Source of the DNA: Sphingopyxis italica
Lineage (GTDB): Bacteria > Pseudomonadota > Alphaproteobacteria > Sphingomonadales > Sphingomonadaceae
Length of the DNA stretch: 64,000 nt
Reading direction: 5' to 3'
Assembly (NCBI RefSeq): GCF_011926545.1
Contig: NZ_JAATIT010000004.1
Location: 434,001 to 498,000, forward strand
In this document: positions 56,196 to 64,000 of the stretch, piece by piece
Position numbering within the stretch: the stretch's first letter is position 1
Layout of the letters: each line of letters begins with the position of its first letter
The notes under the pieces: model-generated
Databases searched by the model: none
The model's input: only the letters and a program-made list of their open reading frames with translations
What the model was told of the DNA's origin: nothing
Made by a program: the position numbers and the translations under genes

Positions 56196-57200
56196 CTAGG
56201 CGGTGCCGCGGACGACGAGGTGGACGGGGATGCGGGTGCCGCTGCGCGTGCGTTCGTCATCCTCGAGGGCCATCGCGACGAGCGCCTCGCCCGCGGCGTC
56301 GAGGTCGGGCTCGAGCGTGGTGAGCGCGGGGTCGGCGAGGGTGCCGGCGCGGATGCCGTCGAAGCCGATCAGCGCGACATCCTGCGGCACGCGGCGGCCG
56401 GCCTCCTTGAGCCCCTGGAGCACGCCGAGGGCCAGCATGTCCGAGGCCGCGAAGATCGCATCGGTTTTGGGGTGTGCTTCGAGCAAAGCCTGCACCGCGG
56501 CGACGCCCTGCGCGTGGCGGTCGGCGGCGGCGGGGGGCTCGGCGACGACGGGCGTGAGGCCATGCGCGGCGAGCGCGGCGGTGAAGCCGTCGCGGCGCTC
56601 GTCGAACTGGCGCTGCGGCGACTGCTGCGGCCCGACGAAGGCGATGTGGCGGCGGCCGGTCGCGATGAAATGCTCGGCGGCGAGCTGGCCGCCGATGTCA
56701 TTCTCGCTGCGCATCCAGTGGAAGGGGCTGCCCGGGCTGCCCCAGCAGACGAAGTCGAGGCCCGAGGCCTGCGCCTGCGCGAAATAATCCCACGCCGCGC
56801 GGTTGCTGGTGGTGCCGATGACGATCATCGCGTCGGCGAGGCCGGAGGCGACGAAGTCGGCGCGGAAATTGTCGGGATTTTCCTGGAACGAGACGAGCAG
56901 GTTGAACCCCCGCGCCGAGGTCGCGGCGGCGATGCTGCCGAGCAACGCGAAATAGAAGGGGTTGATCGCGCTGCGGTCCTCGCCGGGGCGGCAGATGGTG
57001 ACGAGCGCGATCGTCTCGCTGCTTTTCAGGCGCAGCGACGAGGCGTGGCGGTCGACGACATAGCCAAGCTCGCGCGCGGCGGCGGAGACGCGCGCGCGCG
57101 TTTCGGCGTTGACGCCGGGGCTGTTGCGCAAGGCGCGCGAGACGGTCGATTGCGACACGCCGGCGCGCTCGGCGACGTCGAACGATGTGGGACGCAGCAT
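56196..57200 (-). CDS. LacI family transcriptional regulator
   Basis: A 334-residue repressor: HTH and hinge at the N-terminus (FDVAERAGVSQSTVSRALRN; VSAAARELGYVVDRHASSLR) and a periplasmic-binding-like ligand domain (AIFAASDMLALGVLQGLKEA; VALIGFDGI). ATG 57200 has GGAAAG before it; GTG 57212 is possible. It follows the DUF2891 gene on the same strand and may respond to a sugar or small ligand. Confidence 0.93.
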   Translation of the reverse strand: MLRPTSFDVAERAGVSQSTVSRALRNSPGVNAETRARVSAAARELGYVVDRHASSLRLKSSETIALVTICRPGEDRSAINPFYFALLGSIAAATSARGFNLLVSFQENPDNFRADFVASGLADAMIVIGTTSNRAAWDYFAQAQASGLDFVCWGSPGSPFHWMRSENDIGGQLAAEHFIATGRRHIAFVGPQQSPQRQFDERRDGFTAALAAHGLTPVVAEPPAAADRHAQGVAAVQALLEAHPKTDAIFAASDMLALGVLQGLKEAGRRVPQDVALIGFDGIRAGTLADPALTTLEPDLDAAGEALVAMALEDDERTRSGTRIPVHLVVRGTA

Positions 57201-57272
57201 CTTTCCGTTCACCTCTGGCTTCTCCCCCTTGCGCCGTCTGTTGCCGCGCGCGCGGGGCTTGTCAATCGGGTG

Positions 57273-58262
57273 TCAAAGGCCGTCGAGCGCGAGGAGCGCG
57301 AAGCTCGCGAGCCAGTGTTCGCCCATATAGTCGCCGGTGACGTGCGGGAGTGCGGCGGCGAGGTGGCGCTGGGCCGCGGCTTCGGCGACGGGCGCGGCGG
57401 GGTGCGCGGGGCCAAGCGCGGCGGCGATGGCGCGCCAGTTCCACGCGCGGCTGAGACCCAGGCCGTCGAGATGCGCGATCTTGCCGTCGCTGCGGTCGGA
57501 AACGGTGGCGGGAGTGAAGAGGGTGGCGGGTTGTTCCTGCGCGGCGCGGGGGAGGAAGACGTCGAACCAGCGGGTGAAATCGCCGCCGAGGAGGACGGCC
57601 ATCAGATGCGCTTCGGTGAGGGCGGAGGAGAGGAATTCGTCGCCGCCGGGCTCCCATGCCTGACAGTCGCGGTCGGCGCCGAACCATTCGTTGGCGCGGC
57701 TGTCGATGAGGGTGACGAGCGCGGGGTCGCGGGTTTCCGCCCAGTGACGCGCGAGGAGCAGGGCGAAGGCGATGTTGAAATGGGTACCGACGCGCAAGGG
57801 GTAGGTGAGTTTGGGCAGGAAGGCATGGAAACGCGCCGCGAAGGCGAGCGCGAGCGGTTCGAGCGCCGCGCTCCACGGCGCGTCATGCCGCTCGGCCTCG
57901 TCATGGAGCGCGAGGAGCCAGGCCCAGCCATAGGGGCGCTCGAACGCCGCGGAGTAAGGACGGTCGAGGAAGGCGCGTTCGCCCGCGACTTTTTCGGGCA
58001 CCAGCATTTCGTCGGCGCGCGCGCGGATTTCGGCGGCGACGGGCAAGTCGGGGAAGCGGCGCGCGAGGCGGAGGATCTGCCACCAGCCATGGACGCAGCT
58101 GTGCCAGTCGAAGCTGCCGTGGAAGATCGGATGGTGCTCGCGCGGGGGTCTGGCGTCTTCGGGGCCGGTGAGGACGAGGTCCATCTTGTAGGGATATTCG
58201 CGGCCGAGGTGCGCGAGGGTGGCGGTCGCGAAGCGGGTTGCGTGGGTGGGGGTGAGGTGCAT
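57273..58262 (-). CDS. DUF2891 family protein
   Basis: A 329-residue protein with the DUF2891 pattern: GREYPYKMDLVL, HPIFHGSFDWHSCVHGWWQI, ERPYGWAWLLALHDEAER, and YMGEHWLASFALLAL at the end. The fold is expected to be an all-alpha barrel like glycoside-hydrolase-related proteins; function unknown. ATG 58262 follows AGGAAAAATCCC. It lies between the permease pair and lacI. Confidence 0.88.
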   Translation of the reverse strand: MHLTPTHATRFATATLAHLGREYPYKMDLVLTGPEDARPPREHHPIFHGSFDWHSCVHGWWQILRLARRFPDLPVAAEIRARADEMLVPEKVAGERAFLDRPYSAAFERPYGWAWLLALHDEAERHDAPWSAALEPLALAFAARFHAFLPKLTYPLRVGTHFNIAFALLLARHWAETRDPALVTLIDSRANEWFGADRDCQAWEPGGDEFLSSALTEAHLMAVLLGGDFTRWFDVFLPRAAQEQPATLFTPATVSDRSDGKIAHLDGLGLSRAWNWRAIAAALGPAHPAAPVAEAAAQRHLAAALPHVTGDYMGEHWLASFALLALDGL

Positions 58263-58283
58263 GGGATTTTTCCTAGCCAAGAT

Positions 58284-58424
58284 GATCCTCCCTGTCGCGC
58301 AGCGATGGGGAGGTGGCAGCGGCGTGGCCGCTGACGGAGGGGCTGTGGCGTAAGCGTCGCTGGCCCCTCCACCACGCCCTTCGGGCGCGGTCCCCCTCCC
58401 CATGGCTTCGCCACAGGGAGGATC
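58284..58424. repeat. CCTCCCTGT...ACAGGGAGG intergenic hairpin
   Basis: GATCCTCCCTGT at the left pairs with ACAGGGAGGATC at the right, enclosing GGGGAGGTGGC, CCCCTCCACCACGCC and TCCCCCTCCCCATGGC. This long element fills the gap between DUF979 and DUF2891 genes and is a complete version of the related stretches at 25861 and 53892. Confidence 0.85.
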
Positions 58425-58425
58425 T

Positions 58426-59364
58426 TCAGAAAGCAAACAGCCAGATGAAGACGATGTTCACCGCGAGCAAGGGCACCGCGGTGCCGATCTGCGCCTTGAT
58501 CACGCCATAGGGGTTTTTGAGCTCGAGCAGCGCCGCGGGGACGAGGTTGAAGTTCGCGGCCATCGGGGTCATCAGCGTGCCGCAGAAGCCCGCGAGCATG
58601 CCGATCGCGGCGACGACCGCGGGGTCGCCGTCATATTGCTCGATCAGCAGCGGCATGCCGACCGCCGCGAGCATCACCGGGAAGGCGGCGAAGGCGTTGC
58701 CCATCACCATGGTGAACAGCGCCATGCCGAGCCCGAAAGCGAGCGTCGCGCCGAACAGGCTGCCTTCGGGGATCGCGGTGCCGATGAGGTCGCCGACGAC
58801 TTCGCCGACCCCGGCGAGCGCGAAGACCGCGCCGAGGCTGGCGAGCATCTGCGGCAGGATCGCGGCCCAGCCGACCGCGTCGAGCAGGCGGCGGCCTTGC
58901 TGAAGCGGGAGCAAAGGCGGGGGTTTGAGACGTGTCATGCCGACCGCGAGCGCGATGAGCACGCCGAGCGCGAGCGAGATGAGCGTCGCCTGCTTCGGGT
59001 CGGCGAGGCCGGGGATCCATTTGAAGAGGAAGGTGCCCGCGAGCGCGACGGCGGGGATGATCAGCGCGACGAGGAGCAGGAAGGGGCCGTGCCTTGCGGC
59101 GCGTGTCGCTTGCACGTCGGCGGGAACGTCGCCGCCGGGCGCGCGGCCGATCTGGCCGGTGCCGGCGATCGCGACGAGTGCGAGGACGAGCAGGCCGTTG
59201 CCGAAGTCGCCGAGCCGGTCGCCCGCGAGCATCGACAGCGCGAGCAGGCCCCAGAAGGCGGCGTTGCCGAAACGCCTGGGGTTGGTGCGATCGAGAAGGC
59301 CCAGCAGCGCGAAGGCCGCGAAGGTCAGGCCCGCGAGAACATAGACGAAGTCGAGGGTGATCAT
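58426..59364 (-). CDS. DUF979 family permease
   Basis: A 312-residue membrane protein with about ten helices: DFVYVLAGLTFAAFALLGLL, RFGNAAFWGLLAL, FTMVMGNAFAAFPVMLAAVG and GFCGTLMTPMAANFNLVPAA are the family signature. DUF979 nearly always pairs with DUF969, and the pair is often beside 5-oxoprolinase genes, as here, so a transporter of 5-oxoproline is a good guess. ATG overlaps the DUF969 stop (ATGA). Confidence 0.92.
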   Translation of the reverse strand: MITLDFVYVLAGLTFAAFALLGLLDRTNPRRFGNAAFWGLLALSMLAGDRLGDFGNGLLVLALVAIAGTGQIGRAPGGDVPADVQATRAARHGPFLLLVALIIPAVALAGTFLFKWIPGLADPKQATLISLALGVLIALAVGMTRLKPPPLLPLQQGRRLLDAVGWAAILPQMLASLGAVFALAGVGEVVGDLIGTAIPEGSLFGATLAFGLGMALFTMVMGNAFAAFPVMLAAVGMPLLIEQYDGDPAVVAAIGMLAGFCGTLMTPMAANFNLVPAALLELKNPYGVIKAQIGTAVPLLAVNIVFIWLFAF

Positions 59365-60044
59365 GCGCTCGCCTCCTGCCCCATGGCCTTTTGCGCCATC
59401 CGTTTTTCGAGGCGGCGGAGGCGGAGGCCGTGGATGATGAAGGCGGCGATGGCGGTCGGGATCGCCCAGAGCGAGAAGTGCAGCGGCTCGATGATATAGC
59501 CATAGCCTTCGAGCACGCCCTTCATCAGCAGGATCGAGCCGATCGCGAGGAAGATATCCTCGCCGAAGAAGAGGCCGACATTGTCGGTGGCGGCGGAGAA
59601 GGCCTTGACCTCCTCGCGCTGGTCGTCGGTGAGCGCGTCGTTTTTCGCTTCGGCCGCCGCCTCGGCCATCGGGGCGACGAGCGGGCGGACGGTCTGCGGG
59701 TGCCCCGCGACCGAGGTGAGGCCGACCGCGGCCATCGCCTGCCGCAGCAGCAGATAAGAAGTGAGCAGGCGGCCGAGCGTCGCGCCCTTCATCCGGCCGA
59801 TCAGCGTGCGCGCGTGCTGTTGCAGGCCGTAAGCTTCGAGCAGGCCGATGACGGGGAGGACGATCCAGACGATGCTGACATAGCGCGTGTCGTTGAACGC
59901 CTTGCCGAAGGCGGCGACGATCGCGGTCAGGTCGAGCCCGGCGGCGAGCCCGGTCGCGAGCGCCGAGGCCATGATCACGAGCAGCGGATTGAAGCGGAGC
60001 AGGAAGCCCGCGATGATGATGAGGATGCCGATCAGGACGAGCAT
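59361..60044 (-). CDS. DUF969 family permease
   Basis: A 227-residue membrane protein: FLLRFNPLLVIMASALATGL, GKAFNDTRYVSIVWIVLPVI, LLEAYGLQQHARTLI, and EDIFLAIGSILLMKGVLEGY. First half of the DUF969-DUF979 pair, coupled by a 4-base overlap. Separated from the oxoprolinase gene by a nested repeat of about 180 bases. Confidence 0.92.
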   Translation of the reverse strand: MLVLIGILIIIAGFLLRFNPLLVIMASALATGLAAGLDLTAIVAAFGKAFNDTRYVSIVWIVLPVIGLLEAYGLQQHARTLIGRMKGATLGRLLTSYLLLRQAMAAVGLTSVAGHPQTVRPLVAPMAEAAAEAKNDALTDDQREEVKAFSAATDNVGLFFGEDIFLAIGSILLMKGVLEGYGYIIEPLHFSLWAIPTAIAAFIIHGLRLRRLEKRMAQKAMGQEASA

Positions 60045-60075
60045 CAGGTGCGCGCCTGCGACCGCTGGGAAATTT

Positions 60076-60253
60076 GTTCACGCGGAGACGCGGAGGCGCG
60101 GAGAGAATATCCCAAAACCGTTTGTGCTGAGCTTGTCGAAGCACTGTTCTTCATTCTGCCGCGCTGAAGAAAAGAACGGCCCTTCGACAAGCTCAGGGCG
60201 AACGGCTTTAATGTTTCAATATTCTCTCCGCGTCTCCGCGTCTCCGCGTGAAC
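60076..60253. repeat. nested inverted repeat between DUF969 and oxoprolinase genes
   Basis: The outer arms (60076-60110 and 60219-60253) begin GTTCACGCGGAGACGCGGAG and are reverse complements with one mismatch in 35 bases. Inside lies a full copy of the REP-like element (60119-60205, CCGTTTGTGCTGAGCTTGTC ... GACAAGCTCAGGGCGAACGG). One palindrome inside another suggests that the inner element inserted into the outer, or that the two are mobilised as a pair. Confidence 0.9.
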
Positions 60254-60258
60254 TATTG

Positions 60259-63852
<3,594 letters not shown>

Positions 63853-63856
63853 GTCG

Positions 63857-64000
63857 TCAGTCGGGGGTGCCATCGTCGGGCCAGCGAATGACGATGGAGA
63901 GGCTGTTGTCAACCGCGCTGCGGCTCCAGCTGCCCTTGAGCTGCCGCTCGATCAGGGTGCGGATGAACTGGGTGCCGAAGCTTTCGGTGTCGATGTGCGG
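63857..64000 (-). CDS. C-terminal end of a sensor histidine kinase (HWE-like)
   Basis: The last 47 residues of a gene that starts beyond the window: HIDTESFGTQFIRTLIERQL, KGSWSRSAVDNSLSIVIRW, then the stop at 63857. GFGT-like SFGTQFI followed by a variable helix and SLSIVI is the end of HWE/HisKA_2 kinase ATPase domains. It stops five bases before the oxoprolinase start. Confidence 0.72.
   Translation of the reverse strand, partial: PHIDTESFGTQFIRTLIERQLKGSWSRSAVDNSLSIVIRWPDDGTPD

Overview
The window looks like chromosomal DNA of a GC-rich alphaproteobacterium of the order Sphingomonadales. Sphingopyxis or a close relative is my best guess. This rests on protein character (carotenoid crtY/crtI/crtB genes, ATP12-type chaperone, TonB-dependent receptors), dense gene packing with many 4-base ATGA/GTGA overlaps, and scattered intergenic inverted repeats with a CTTCGACAAGCTCAG core. 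The genus is inferred, not shown.

Layout. 1-2.2 kb: 3' end of pnp with its terminator, a palindromic intergenic repeat, and an ArsR-SRPBCC pair with two matching operator palindromes. 3-10.4 kb: peptidylprolyl isomerase, bamD, recN, then an AT-rich DUF2971 gene wedged between recN and a GNAT-ABM-ligA run. 10.5-15.9 kb: sterol-desaturase-family membrane protein, then a probable metal-uptake set (DUF2946 protein, TonB-dependent receptor, PepSY membrane protein with a His-rich loop). 16-18.9 kb: a Crp-like gene broken by an in-frame TAG, then modABC for molybdate, with a double-palindrome element between modA and modB. 18.9-22.2 kb: phhA, a frameshifted secreted-protein gene, prmA and an SDR gene. 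22.3-27.9 kb: a soluble chemotaxis transducer with a possible globin-like sensor, a divergent Lrp/ald pair, and a ferredoxin-NADP reductase unit behind an iron-box-like site.

27.9-34.4 kb is a carotenoid locus. crtY, crtI, a LOG-family gene, crtB, pnuC and a NadR-like kinase are chained head to tail by 4-base overlaps, and a hydroxylase plus a DUF2141 protein run the other way. 35-40.4 kb: two acyl-CoA synthetases, an orphan winged-helix regulator with a degenerate receiver, a 2-hydroxychromene-2-carboxylate isomerase-like protein and a crotonase. 40.5-44.3 kb: a minus-strand run (SNase-like nuclease, crcB, rluA-type synthase, PaiB-like protein, small membrane protein, ATP12 chaperone). 44.5-52.4 kb: a winged-helix regulator, corA, tRNA-Val(TAC), a GFA-domain protein, a secreted amidohydrolase and acnA.

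52.6-54.8 kb is the most accessory-like part: a RelE/Xre toxin-antitoxin pair with tandem operators, a decayed AT-richer gene, repeats, an HTH protein and a lone Flp pilin. 54.9-64 kb: a membrane diguanylate cyclase, a LacI regulator, a DUF2891 protein, and a probable 5-oxoproline (pyroglutamate) unit made of a DUF969/DUF979 permease pair and a fused HyuA-HyuB oxoprolinase, ending in the tail of a sensor kinase cut by the window edge.

Three genes look inactivated by one-base events (TAG at 16470; a G-run at 20331; a T-run on the plus strand at 53584), and there is a 17-base C tract at 27899. Either real decay or assembly error could explain these. I saw no CRISPR array, prophage, rRNA or complete IS element.
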